From: Hydrogenophaga sp. IBVHS2
GTDB lineage: Bacteria; Pseudomonadota; Gammaproteobacteria; Burkholderiales; Burkholderiaceae_C
DNA: 64,000 nt
Assembly: GCF_002127215.1 (NCBI RefSeq)
Contig: NZ_NFUT01000001.1
Location: 620,001 to 684,000 of the forward strand
Direction of reading: 5' to 3'
Shown here piece by piece: positions 25,859 to 35,224 of this stretch (position 1 is the first letter of the stretch; the number at the start of each line of letters is the position of its first letter). A program made the position numbers and the translations under genes. The notes beneath the pieces were generated by a model. That model searched no databases and had not been told where the DNA came from. It saw only the letters and a program-made list of their open reading frames with translations.

Positions 25859-27174
25859 GTTCCCTGTCCATGGCCGGGCTGATCTTCGCCTGCATGCTGG
25901 CGCTGATGGTCATCCGCGTGCCGATCGCCATCTCCATGTTCGTGGCCGGCTGCTTCGGCTACATCGCCCAGGTCGGCCTGCCGCCGTTCTTCAACAACCT
26001 CAACGGGCTGGCCTACGCCCGCTTCGCCAGCTACGACCTGTCGGTCATTCCGCTGTTCATCCTGATGGGCAACTTTGCCACCCAGGGCGGCATCTCCAAG
26101 GCGCTGTTCCAGTTCGCCAGCGTGGTCATGGCCCGATTCAAGGGCGGCCTGGCCATGGCGGCGGTGATGGCCAGCGCGGCCTTCGGTGCCATCTGCGGAT
26201 CGTCGATCGCCACCGCCGCCACCATCACCCAGGTGGCCCTGCCCGAGATGAAGCGCCACGGCTACTCGGGCCGTCTGGCCACCGGCACGCTGGCCGCCGG
26301 CGGCACGCTGGGCATCCTGATCCCGCCCTCGGTGCCGCTGGTGATCTATGCCATCCTGACCGAGCAGAACATCGCCAAGCTGTTCGCGGCCGCCACCATC
26401 CCCGGCGTGATCGCCATGCTGGGCTACATGATCGCGATTGCGGTCTATGTGCGGCTGGTGCCCGGCCATGCGCCGGAAGACGACATCGATCACCCGCGCA
26501 TGACCACCGAGGCCCTGTGGGGCGTGCTGCCGATCGCCGCCGTGTTCCTGCTGGTGTTCGGCGGCATCTACGGCGGCCTGTTCACGCCCACCGAGGGTGC
26601 GGGCGTGGGCGCAGCCGCCACCTTCGTGGCGGCCCTGCTCAAGCGCGAGCTCACCTGGGCCAAGATCCGCCACTGCTTCCTGTCCACCGCCGGCAGCAGC
26701 GCCATGATCTTCCTGATCTTCATCGGTGCCGACCTCATGAACTCTTCGCTGGCCCTGACCCAGGTGCCGGCCCAGCTGGCCGAGGTCATCAAGGGCTGGG
26801 ACGTGGCGCCGGTCATGGTGGTCACCGGCATCCTGCTGTTCTATGTGATCCTGGGCGCGGTCATGGACGAGCTGTCCATGATCCTGCTGACCATCCCGAT
26901 CTTCTTCCCGGTCATCATGGGCCTGGACTTCGGCATGCCGGCCGAGTCGGTGGCCATCTGGTTCGGGGTGATGGTGCTCATGACGGTGGGCTTCGGCCTG
27001 CTGGCGCCACCCGTGGGCCTGAACGTGTACGTGGTCAACGGCATGGCCAAGGACGTGCCCATCGCCGAGAGCTACAAGGGGGTCATGCCCTTCCTGGCCA
27101 GCGACGTGCTGCGCACCGCGCTGCTGCTGACATTCCCGTCGATCACCCTGTGGCTGGTGCAGTTCGTGGGCTGA
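25855..27174 (+). CDS. TRAP transporter large permease (DctM family)
   Basis: 439 residues, about 12 membrane segments. Family signatures include the AFGAICGSSIATAATI stretch near residue 105, GTLAAGGTLGILIPPSVPLVIYA near 145 (helix-turn-helix hairpin with sodium-binding residues), GGLFTPTEGAGVGA near 240 and VGFGLLAPPVGLNVYVVNG near 378. DctM is the sodium-coupled translocation subunit. ATGA overlap with DctQ. The oxidoreductase gene begins 16 bp after its stop, so transcription probably continues into it. Confidence 0.9.
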   Translation: MSSLSMAGLIFACMLALMVIRVPIAISMFVAGCFGYIAQVGLPPFFNNLNGLAYARFASYDLSVIPLFILMGNFATQGGISKALFQFASVVMARFKGGLAMAAVMASAAFGAICGSSIATAATITQVALPEMKRHGYSGRLATGTLAAGGTLGILIPPSVPLVIYAILTEQNIAKLFAAATIPGVIAMLGYMIAIAVYVRLVPGHAPEDDIDHPRMTTEALWGVLPIAAVFLLVFGGIYGGLFTPTEGAGVGAAATFVAALLKRELTWAKIRHCFLSTAGSSAMIFLIFIGADLMNSSLALTQVPAQLAEVIKGWDVAPVMVVTGILLFYVILGAVMDELSMILLTIPIFFPVIMGLDFGMPAESVAIWFGVMVLMTVGFGLLAPPVGLNVYVVNGMAKDVPIAESYKGVMPFLASDVLRTALLLTFPSITLWLVQFVG

Positions 27175-27190
27175 GCCGGGGGACCAAGGC

Positions 27191-28087
27191 ATGGACCGCA
27201 TCGGCATCATCGGTTTCGGCGAGGTCGGCCGCATCTTCGCAGCCGGGCTCAGGGCGGCGGGCGTGCGCGAGGTCGTCGCCTGGGACCTGAAGTTCGCCGA
27301 CCCCAAGGTGGCCGACCAGGCCCGGGCTGCCGGCGTGCAGCCGGTCGGCGGCATGGCTGGCCTGTGCGCGCAGCAGCCCGGGCTCGTGATCTCGGCCGTC
27401 ACGGCCTCCCAGGCGCTGCAGGTGGCGCAAGAGGCCGCGCCGCACATCGCACCGGGCACCGTGTTGCTGGACCTGAACTCCGCATCGCCGGGCACCAAGC
27501 AGCAGGCCGCTGCCGCCATCGACGGTGCGGGCGGGCGCTATGTGGAGGCGGGGGTGATGACATCGGTGCCGCCCTACGGCATCCGCGTGCCCATGCTGCT
27601 GGGCGGGCCGCACGCTGCCGGCCTGCTGCCGCAGCTGCAGGCCTGGGGCATGCAGGCGCAGGTGGCCAGCGAACGCCTGGGCGTGGCCTCGGCCACCAAG
27701 ATGTGCCGCAGCGTGATGATCAAGGGCCTGGAGGCGCTGGTGCTCGAGAGCTATGCCACCGCCCGCCACCACGGCGTGGAAGACGCCATGATCGCCACCC
27801 TGCAGGAAACTTTCCCGGGCATCGACTGGCAGCGCCAGGGCAGCTACTTCTTCAGCCGGGTGGCCCAGCACGGCCAGCGCCGTGCCGAAGAAATGCGCGA
27901 GGTGGCGCAGACCGTGCGCGAAGCCGGCTTCGAGCCCTTCATGGCCAGCGCCATCGCCGACAAGCACCAGTGGATGGCCGACCAGGCCCGCGCCGGGCAT
28001 TTCGTCGGACTGGTCGATCCGGCCTGGGCCGACTACGCCGACCGGCTGCTGGCGGCCCGTCCGGACACGCCGTCCGATCCCGCCTAA
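27191..28087 (+). CDS. NAD(P)-binding oxidoreductase with C-terminal DUF1932 domain
   Basis: 298 residues. Rossmann motif IGIIGFGEVGRIFAAGL at 4-20, then LVISAVTASQA near 65 and LLDLNSASPGTKQ near 92, as in 6-phosphogluconate/3-hydroxyisobutyrate dehydrogenases. The C-terminal half (SATKMCRSVMIKGLEALVLES near 170, with the catalytic-type Lys) is the DUF1932 helical domain. Such genes often sit with protocatechuate 4,5-cleavage genes, but the reaction is not established. It follows the TRAP genes closely and meets the LysR gene tail to tail with overlapping stop codons. Confidence 0.8.
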   Translation: MDRIGIIGFGEVGRIFAAGLRAAGVREVVAWDLKFADPKVADQARAAGVQPVGGMAGLCAQQPGLVISAVTASQALQVAQEAAPHIAPGTVLLDLNSASPGTKQQAAAAIDGAGGRYVEAGVMTSVPPYGIRVPMLLGGPHAAGLLPQLQAWGMQAQVASERLGVASATKMCRSVMIKGLEALVLESYATARHHGVEDAMIATLQETFPGIDWQRQGSYFFSRVAQHGQRRAEEMREVAQTVREAGFEPFMASAIADKHQWMADQARAGHFVGLVDPAWADYADRLLAARPDTPSDPA

Positions 28088-28992
28088 CCGGGGCTGAGCA
28101 CTTCCGCCATGGTGCGGCGGATGAGTTCCAGCGTGGTCTGCTGGGTGAGCGTGGCCGGCCGCTGCTGGCTGATGGCCAGACTCAGCCGGGTGCGCAGCGG
28201 CGGCAGGGTGGGCCGCAGCCGGTAGGCCGAGGGCCGGATCGAACCCAGCACCGCCTGGCGCGAGAGCAGGGCGGCCCCGGCCCCGTCGGCCACCAGTTCC
28301 AGGATGGCGGGCACGCCATCGATCTCCAGTGCCACCTGCGGCCGGCAGCCGATGGCCGCCATCTCGGTCTCCACCAGCATGCGCACCGCATTGGGCCGGC
28401 TGGGTATCACCAGCGGCATCTGGGCCACCTCTTCCAGCGGCACCGGCGCGGCCGGCGGGTCCTCGGCCAGGCCGGGCGGGCGGGGCTGCACCAGCCACAG
28501 GGTTTCCTCGTGCAGCGGGTGCAGGTCCAGCTCGGGCAGGGGCTGGGCGTTGTAGAGCACGGCAATGTCCAGCCGCCCGGTCAGCAGCCATTCCTGCATG
28601 GTGACCGACAGCGCCTCGCTGATCGACAGGCTGGCCTGCGGCAACTGCTGGCGGAAGGCACGGGTCAGCGGCACGGCCAGCACCTTGGCCAGGCTGGGCG
28701 GCAGACCGATGGCGACCCGCCCGGCCAGGGCGCCGCGCACCCGGCCCAGTTCCTCGCGCGCGCGTTCCACCTGGTGCAGGATGCCCCGGCCATGCTCGAG
28801 CAGCAGCTTGCCGGCCTCGGTGGGCGTGGCCCCGCGCCCGTTGCGCACCAGCAGGGTCTGTCGCAGTTCCACTTCCAGCAGGCGCACCTGGCGGGAGAGC
28901 GCGGGCTGCGCCACATCCAGCGCAATGGCGGCGCGGGTGAAGCTGCCGAGCTCGGCCACGCGCACAAAGTATTCAAGCTGCTTCAGATCCAT
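28084..28992 (-). CDS. LysR-family regulator of the protocatechuate 4,5-cleavage operon
   Basis: 302 residues. N-terminal helix-turn-helix: MDLKQLEYFVRVAELGSFTR, then AALDVAQPALSRQVRLLE (read near 22-42), followed by a periplasmic-binding-like effector domain. It is divergent from the ModA-like gene and the lig operon, the usual place for a LysR activator of aromatic catabolism; a pathway intermediate is the probable inducer. The -10-like TATGAT ends about 10 nt before the start codon, so the message may be nearly leaderless. A perfect 16-bp palindrome covers the start region. Confidence 0.85.
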   Translation of the reverse strand: MDLKQLEYFVRVAELGSFTRAAIALDVAQPALSRQVRLLEVELRQTLLVRNGRGATPTEAGKLLLEHGRGILHQVERAREELGRVRGALAGRVAIGLPPSLAKVLAVPLTRAFRQQLPQASLSISEALSVTMQEWLLTGRLDIAVLYNAQPLPELDLHPLHEETLWLVQPRPPGLAEDPPAAPVPLEEVAQMPLVIPSRPNAVRMLVETEMAAIGCRPQVALEIDGVPAILELVADGAGAALLSRQAVLGSIRPSAYRLRPTLPPLRTRLSLAISQQRPATLTQQTTLELIRRTMAEVLSPG

Positions 28993-29006
28993 GATGGGCC
29001 CATCAT
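28991..29006. promoter_or_regulatory. palindrome at the LysR gene start, possible autoregulatory site
   Basis: ATGATGGG-CCCATCAT is a perfect 16-bp palindrome. It overlaps the LysR start codon and its TATGAT -10-like hexamer. A factor bound here would block LysR transcription initiation. LysR sites usually show T-N11-A, which this lacks, so the binder is uncertain. Confidence 0.4.
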
Positions 29007-29047
29007 AGTTATTTGCTTTTGTTCTAGCTGCTAGGGGCGGCCTTGCC

Positions 29048-29076
29048 TTTGCCTGCGGCGGGGTGGTGGACACAAT
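29048..29076 (+). promoter_or_regulatory. weak candidate promoter of the lig operon
   Basis: TTTGCC (29048-29053), a 17-nt spacer and CACAAT (29071-29076) lie 22 nt before the first operon gene. The -35 match is poor, as expected of an activator-dependent promoter. Confidence 0.3.
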
Positions 29077-29097
29077 CGCCGCCAAGGTCCCAACACC

Positions 29098-29781
29098 ATG
29101 AACCAGACACCCATCCGGGGCATTTCCTCCATGGCCACGCGCGCGCTGTTGGCCGAACTCACCGGCGCCTTCACGGCGGCCACCGGCCAGCCGGTGCAGA
29201 TCGAATCGGTGGGCGGCGTGGATGCCGCCCGGCGGGTGGCCGCCGGCGAAGCTTTCGACCTCGTCGTGCTGGCCAGCGATGCGATCGATCGTCTCATCAC
29301 GGCAGGCCATCTGGCCCCGGGCCGCGTCGACCTGGTGCGCTCGGCCGTGGCGGTGGCCGTGCCGCAAGGCCAGCCGGTACCGGATCTGGGCAACGAGGCC
29401 GCCCTGCGGTGTGCGGTGATGAAGGCCCCCACCATCGGTTACTCCACCGGTCCCAGCGGTGTGGCCCTGCAAGCGCTGTTCGCGCGCTGGGGTTTGTCCG
29501 ACGAACTCGCCCGCCGCACGGTGCAGGCGCCGCCCGGCGTACCGGTGGCCTCGCTGGTGGCGCAAGGCCAGGTGGCACTGGGCTTCCAGCAGCTCAGCGA
29601 GATGCAGGATGTGCCCGGCATCACCCTGGCGGGCACGCTGCCGGCCGATGTGGCCATCGTCACCACCTTCAGTGCGGGCGTTCCCGCCGGCGGCCTGCCG
29701 CAGGTGCAGGCCCTGCTCGATCACCTGAATTCCACGGCCGCCGCCGAGGTCAAGCGCCGCCACGGCATGGACCCGGCCTGA
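29098..29781 (+). CDS. ModA-like substrate-binding-fold protein without signal peptide
   Basis: 227 residues. The fold follows molybdate-binding-like (type II) solute-binding proteins: IRGISSMATRALLAELTGAF at the start, RVAAGEAFDLVVLASDAIDRL near 45, GYSTGPSGVALQALF near 117 and VALGFQQLSEM near 160. The N-terminus lacks a signal peptide, so the protein appears cytoplasmic, unlike transporter partners. First gene of the lig operon and divergent from the LysR gene. A role as a cytoplasmic ligand binder, storage or sensing protein for a pathway acid is possible; none is proven. Confidence 0.75.
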   Translation: MNQTPIRGISSMATRALLAELTGAFTAATGQPVQIESVGGVDAARRVAAGEAFDLVVLASDAIDRLITAGHLAPGRVDLVRSAVAVAVPQGQPVPDLGNEAALRCAVMKAPTIGYSTGPSGVALQALFARWGLSDELARRTVQAPPGVPVASLVAQGQVALGFQQLSEMQDVPGITLAGTLPADVAIVTTFSAGVPAGGLPQVQALLDHLNSTAAAEVKRRHGMDPA

Positions 29782-29809
29782 GCCCCTTTCTTCTCCCGGA
29801 GACATTTCC

Positions 29810-30838
29810 ATGATCATCGACTGCCACGGTCACTACACCACGGCACCCAAGGCGCTGGAGAACTGGCGCAACGCCCAGATCGCCGGCATCCAGGACCCGA
29901 CCGTCATGCCGAAAGCGGCCGATCTGAAGATCAGCGACGACGAGCTGCGCGAGTCCATCGAGACCAACCAGCTGCGCCTGATGAAGGAGCGCGGCAGCGA
30001 CATCACCCTGTTCAGCCCGCGCGCCAGCTTCATGGCCCACCACATCGGCGACTTCCAGGTCTCCAGCACCTGGGCCGCCATCTGCAACGAGCTGTGCTTC
30101 CGCGTCAGCCAGCTGTTCCCGCAGCACTTCGTGCCGGTGGCCATGTTGCCGCAGAGCCCCGGCGTGGACCCCGCCACCTGCATTCCCGAGCTGGAGAAAT
30201 GCGTGCGCGAGTACGGTGCCGTGGGCATCAACCTCAACCCCGATCCCTCGGGCGGCCACTGGACCAGCCCGCCCCTGACCGACCGCCACTGGTACCCCAT
30301 CTACGAGAAGATGGTCGAGCACGACCTGCCGGCCATGATCCACGTGAGCACCAGCTGCAACGCCTGCTTTCACACCACCGGCGCGCACTACCTCAACGCC
30401 GACACCACGGCCTTCATGCAGCTGATCCAGGGCGACCTTTTCAAGGACTTCCCGACACTGAAGTTCCTGATTCCCCACGGCGGCGGCGCGGTGCCTTACC
30501 ACTGGGGCCGCTTCCGCGGTCTCGCGCAGGAGATGAAAAAGCCGCTGCTGGACACGCATCTGATGAACAACGTGTTCTTCGACACCTGCGTCTACCACCA
30601 GCCCGGCATCGACCTGCTTAACACCGTGATTCCGGTGAAGAACGTGCTGTTCGCCTCCGAGATGATCGGCGCGGTGCGCGGCATCGACCCCACCACCGGC
30701 CACTATTACGACGACACCAAGCGCTACATCGAGGCCAGCACCATCCTCTCGGCCGACGACAAGGCCGCCATCTATGAGAAGAACGCCCGCCGCGTCTTCA
30801 GCCGCCTCGATGCGCGCCTGAAGGCCCAGGGCCACTGA
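29810..30838 (+). CDS. ligJ: 4-oxalomesaconate hydratase
   Basis: 342 residues, amidohydrolase superfamily. The metal-binding HxH appears at the very N-terminus ([10 protein letters not shown]), with [21 protein letters not shown] near 180, [17 protein letters not shown] near 222 and [14 protein letters not shown] near 283. This matches LigJ/PmdE, which adds water to 4-oxalomesaconate (or its enol) to give 4-carboxy-4-hydroxy-2-oxoadipate. It is 28 bp after the ModA-like gene and 14 bp before ligK. Length and motifs agree with characterised enzymes. Confidence 0.92.
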   Translation: MIIDCHGHYTTAPKALENWRNAQIAGIQDPTVMPKAADLKISDDELRESIETNQLRLMKERGSDITLFSPRASFMAHHIGDFQVSSTWAAICNELCFRVSQLFPQHFVPVAMLPQSPGVDPATCIPELEKCVREYGAVGINLNPDPSGGHWTSPPLTDRHWYPIYEKMVEHDLPAMIHVSTSCNACFHTTGAHYLNADTTAFMQLIQGDLFKDFPTLKFLIPHGGGAVPYHWGRFRGLAQEMKKPLLDTHLMNNVFFDTCVYHQPGIDLLNTVIPVKNVLFASEMIGAVRGIDPTTGHYYDDTKRYIEASTILSADDKAAIYEKNARRVFSRLDARLKAQGH

Positions 30839-30852
30839 AACGGAGACCCAGC

Positions 30853-31536
30853 ATGTACGAACTCGGTGTGGTGTACCGCAATATCCAGCGCGCCCCGCAG
30901 GAAGCCGCTGATGGCCTGGCCGCCCTGGGCAGTGCCACGGTGCACGAGGCCATGGGCCGCGTGGGCCTGCTCAAGCCCTACATGCGCCCGATCTACCCCG
31001 GCGCGCAGGTCAGCGGCACGGCGGTCACGGTGCTGCTGCATCCCGGCGACAACTGGATGATGCATGTGGTGGCCGAACAGATCCGCCCCGGCGACGTGGT
31101 GGTGGCCGCCGTCACGGCCGAATGCACCGACGGCTACTTCGGTGACCTGCTGGCCACCTCGTTCCAGGCGCGTGGCGCGCGGGCCCTGGTCATCGATGCC
31201 GGCGTGCGCGACGTGCGCACCCTGCAGGAGATGAACTTCCCGGTCTGGAGCAAGTGCATCAGCAGCAAGGGCACCATCAAGGCCACCCTGGGCTCGGTCA
31301 ACATCCCGGTGGTGTGCGCCGGCATGTGGGTCTCCCCGGGCGACGTGATCGTGGCCGACGACGACGGCGTGGTCTGCGTGCCCGCCGCCCGTGCCATGGA
31401 GACGCTGGCTGCCGCCCGCAAGCGCGAGAGCTTCGAGGGCGAGAAGCGCGCCAAGCTTGCCAGCGGCATCCTGGGCCTGGACATGTACCAGATGCGCGAA
31501 CCCCTGGCCGCTGCCGGCCTCAAGTACATCGATTGA
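30853..31536 (+). CDS. ligK: 4-carboxy-4-hydroxy-2-oxoadipate aldolase / oxaloacetate decarboxylase
   Basis: 227 residues of the RraA-like class II aldolase fold. Key stretch: [33 protein letters not shown] near residues 95-128, with the Gly-Asp-Leu-Leu phosphate-site loop and the Arg-Asp pair (RD) used in catalysis. The enzyme splits carboxy-hydroxy-oxoadipate into pyruvate and oxaloacetate, the last step of protocatechuate 4,5-cleavage, and can decarboxylate oxaloacetate. A preceding GGAGA ribosome site is visible. Confidence 0.93.
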   Translation: MYELGVVYRNIQRAPQEAADGLAALGSATVHEAMGRVGLLKPYMRPIYPGAQVSGTAVTVLLHPGDNWMMHVVAEQIRPGDVVVAAVTAECTDGYFGDLLATSFQARGARALVIDAGVRDVRTLQEMNFPVWSKCISSKGTIKATLGSVNIPVVCAGMWVSPGDVIVADDDGVVCVPAARAMETLAAARKRESFEGEKRAKLASGILGLDMYQMREPLAAAGLKYID

Positions 31537-31540
31537 TCCC

Positions 31541-32473
31541 ATGAGCCTCCCCACCACCGGCGAATTCACCAAGACCCCTGGCTGGCTCGACTGGTACCAG
31601 GGCCCGAGCCGCCCGCGCTTTGCCCTGCCGCCCGGCAGCGTGGACGCGCACTGCCATGTGTTCGGGCCCGGCGCGCAGTTTCCGTATGCGCCCGAGCGCA
31701 AGTACACCCCGTGCGACGCCAGCAAGGCGCAGCTGTTTGCCCTGCGCGACCAGCTGGGTTTTGCCCGCAACGTGATCGTGCAGGCCACCTGCCACGGCGC
31801 CGACAACCACGCCCTGGTGGACGCCTGCCGCAGCAGCGGCGGCCGTGCCCGCGGCGTGGCCACCGTGCGCCGCAGCATCACCGACACCGAGCTGCAGGAC
31901 CTGCACGATGCCGGTGTGCGGGGCGTGCGCTTCAACTTCGTCAAGCGGCTGGTGGACTTCACGCCCAAGGACGAGCTGATGGAGATCGCCAGCCGCATCC
32001 AGCCGCTGGGCTGGCATGTGGTCATCTACTTCGAGGCGCAGGACCTGCCCGAGCTGTGGGACTTCTTCACCGCCCTGCCCACCACGGTGGTGGTGGACCA
32101 CATGGGCCGGCCCGACGTGAGCAAGCCGCTGGACGGCCCGGAGTTCGCGCTGTTCCTGAAGTTCATGCGCGAGCATCCCAACGTCTGGAGCAAGGTGAGC
32201 TGCCCCGAACGCCTGAGCCTGACCGGCCCCAAGGCCCTGGCCGGCGAGCAGGCGGCCTACCGCGACGTGGTGCCGTTCGCCCGCACGGTGGTCGAATCCT
32301 TCCCCGATCGCGTGCTGTGGGGCACCGACTGGCCGCACCCCAACCTGAAGGACCACATGCCCGACGACGGCCTGCTGGTGGACTTCATCCCGCACATCGC
32401 GCCCACGGCCGAACTGCAGCACAAGCTCCTGGTGGCCAACCCGATGCGCCTGTACTGGCCGGAGGAGGTCTGA
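31541..32473 (+). CDS. ligI: 2-pyrone-4,6-dicarboxylate lactonase
   Basis: 310 residues from the ATG at 31541, 4 bp after the ligK stop. Amidohydrolase motifs: VDAHCHVFGPGAQFPYAPER near 31-50 (HxH), VVDHMGRPD near 185, and LWGTDWPHPNLKDHMPDD near 258 carrying the catalytic Asp. LigI opens the lactone ring of 2-pyrone-4,6-dicarboxylate to 4-oxalomesaconate; unlike most relatives it works without a bound metal. Overall match and genomic place beside ligA/B leave little doubt. Confidence 0.94.
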   Translation: MSLPTTGEFTKTPGWLDWYQGPSRPRFALPPGSVDAHCHVFGPGAQFPYAPERKYTPCDASKAQLFALRDQLGFARNVIVQATCHGADNHALVDACRSSGGRARGVATVRRSITDTELQDLHDAGVRGVRFNFVKRLVDFTPKDELMEIASRIQPLGWHVVIYFEAQDLPELWDFFTALPTTVVVDHMGRPDVSKPLDGPEFALFLKFMREHPNVWSKVSCPERLSLTGPKALAGEQAAYRDVVPFARTVVESFPDRVLWGTDWPHPNLKDHMPDDGLLVDFIPHIAPTAELQHKLLVANPMRLYWPEEV

Positions 32474-33718
<1,245 letters not shown>

Positions 33719-33719
33719 C

Positions 33720-34685
33720 ATGACCGACAAGACCATCAAAGTGGCACTGGCCGGTGCCGGCGCCTTCGGCATCAAGCACCTGGACGGCATCCGGAACATT
33801 CCGGGCGTTGAGGTGATTTCCCTCATCGGCCGCGAGCTCGACAAGACCCGCGAGGTGGCCGCCAAGTACGGCATCGGCCATGTGACCACCGAGCTGTCGG
33901 AGTCGCTGGCCATGGCCGAGCTGGACGCCGTCATCCTGTGCACCCCCACCCAGATGCATGCGGAGCAGAGCGTGGCCTGTCTGAAGGCCGGCAAGCATGT
34001 GCAGGTGGAGATTCCGCTGGCCGACAGCCTGGCCGGCGCGCAGGCCGTGGTCGACCTGCAGAAGCAGACCGGTCTGGTGGCCATGTGCGGCCACACCCGC
34101 CGCTTCAACCCCAGCCACCAGTACGTGCACCAGCGCATCCAGCGCGGCGAGTTCCACATCCAGCAGATGGATGTGCAGACCTATTTCTTCCGCCGCACCA
34201 ACACCAACGCCCTGGGCCAGCCGCGCAGCTGGACCGACCACCTGCTGTGGCACCACGCCGCGCACACGGTCGATCTGTTTGCCTACCAGTGCAACAGCCC
34301 CATCGTGGCGGCGCACGCCATGCAGGGGCCGATCCACCCCGTGCTGGGCATTGCCATGGACATGAGCATCCAGCTCAAGGCGGCCAACGGGGCCATCTGC
34401 ACGCTCTCGCTGAGCTTCAACAACGACGGCCCGTTGGGCACCTTCTTCCGCTACATCGGTGATACCGCGACCTACATCGCGCGGTACGACGATCTGTTCA
34501 CCGGCAAGGACGAGAAGATCGATGTGAGCCAGGTGGACGTGAGCATGAACGGCATCGAACTGCAGGACCGCGAGTTCTTCGCCGCCATCCGTGAAGGCCG
34601 TGAGCCCAACGCCAGCGTGGGCCGCGTCTTCGACTGCTATCGGGTGCTCCACGAGCTGGAGCGGCAGCTGGCCGCGCAGGGCTGA
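33720..34685 (+). CDS. ligC: 4-carboxy-2-hydroxymuconate-6-semialdehyde dehydrogenase
   Basis: 321 residues, GFO/IDH/MocA family. Rossmann motif VALAGAGAFGIKHLDGI at 8-24, then the CTPTQMHAEQSVACLKAGKHVQVEIPLADS region (residues about 77-105) with the conserved EIP. The C-terminal alpha/beta domain contains WTDHLLWHHAAHTVDLF near 172. LigC oxidises the hemiacetal of the semialdehyde to 2-pyrone-4,6-dicarboxylate with NADP. Last gene of the operon; no strong terminator follows before the convergent small gene. Confidence 0.93.
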   Translation: MTDKTIKVALAGAGAFGIKHLDGIRNIPGVEVISLIGRELDKTREVAAKYGIGHVTTELSESLAMAELDAVILCTPTQMHAEQSVACLKAGKHVQVEIPLADSLAGAQAVVDLQKQTGLVAMCGHTRRFNPSHQYVHQRIQRGEFHIQQMDVQTYFFRRTNTNALGQPRSWTDHLLWHHAAHTVDLFAYQCNSPIVAAHAMQGPIHPVLGIAMDMSIQLKAANGAICTLSLSFNNDGPLGTFFRYIGDTATYIARYDDLFTGKDEKIDVSQVDVSMNGIELQDREFFAAIREGREPNASVGRVFDCYRVLHELERQLAAQG

Positions 34686-34695
34686 GGGCGCCGGT

Positions 34696-35091
34696 TCAGA
34701 GCAGCCCCAGGGCGCCGAGGGCCACCATCACCGCCACGGCGGTCAGGCTGCTGTCGTGCAAGCCGCCGTCCGAGGTGTTGGCGGGCGGGTGGGGCAGGGG
34801 GCCGGAAGACGGGACGCTCGATGGGTGGCCGTGACCGACGCTCCACGCCGCCGCCACAACGCCTGCCGCGATGAGGGTGGCCGATGCCGCCATGAACAGG
34901 CTCTCGGCCCTGGGCATCGACGGCACCCAGGCGGTCCCGCTGCCGGTGGCTGGCAGACCGTCGTCGGGCGTGCCGAAGGTCCCGGTTGCCTGATGCTGCC
35001 CGGGGGCCGGTTCCGCCGGAAGGGGCGTTCCGGTGCCGGGGTGGTCGGCTTGCAGGCGCGTGTCGTTTCGGGAGAGGCTGTTGCTGAGCAT
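34696..35091 (-). CDS. small two-hydrophobic-segment protein A, putative type III-secreted
   Basis: 131 residues from the ATG at 35091, chosen because AAAGAGAA lies just upstream and the distance to the hrp-box-like promoter (54 nt) equals that of its partner at 36788-37141. An ATG at 35124 is the alternative. Layout: polar Ser/Thr/Pro/Gly-rich N-terminus (1-62), hydrophobic segment 64-85 (SLFMAASATLIAAGVVAAAW), a GHGHP and Pro/Ser linker, and a second segment 114-131 ending ALGALGLL at the stop. No cleavable signal peptide. Partner B has the same plan and the same ALGLL end. No family recognised. A membrane-inserting type III substrate is inferred from layout, promoter and the nearby SycD-like chaperone. 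Confidence 0.6.
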   Translation of the reverse strand: MLSNSLSRNDTRLQADHPGTGTPLPAEPAPGQHQATGTFGTPDDGLPATGSGTAWVPSMPRAESLFMAASATLIAAGVVAAAWSVGHGHPSSVPSSGPLPHPPANTSDGGLHDSSLTAVAVMVALGALGLL

Positions 35092-35145
35092 GGGATTCTC
35101 TTTCTCGGGTGATGGATGGTTCATGGTGTTGACCATGGACGGTCC

Positions 35146-35173
35146 TGAGTGCAATCCCCGCCGCCCCGGTTCC
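35146..35173 (-). promoter_or_regulatory. hrp-box-like promoter of small protein A
   Basis: On the minus strand GGAACC (35168-35173), a 15-nt spacer and GCACTCA (35146-35152) match the HrpL consensus GGAACC-N15/16-CCACNNA except for the first C of the second element. The 3' end lies 54 nt before the ATG at 35091. Confidence 0.55.
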
Positions 35174-35224
35174 CTCCATCGAAGCGCCGGATAATCCGGC
35201 CCGGTCTGTCCCCTCGTTCCTGCC

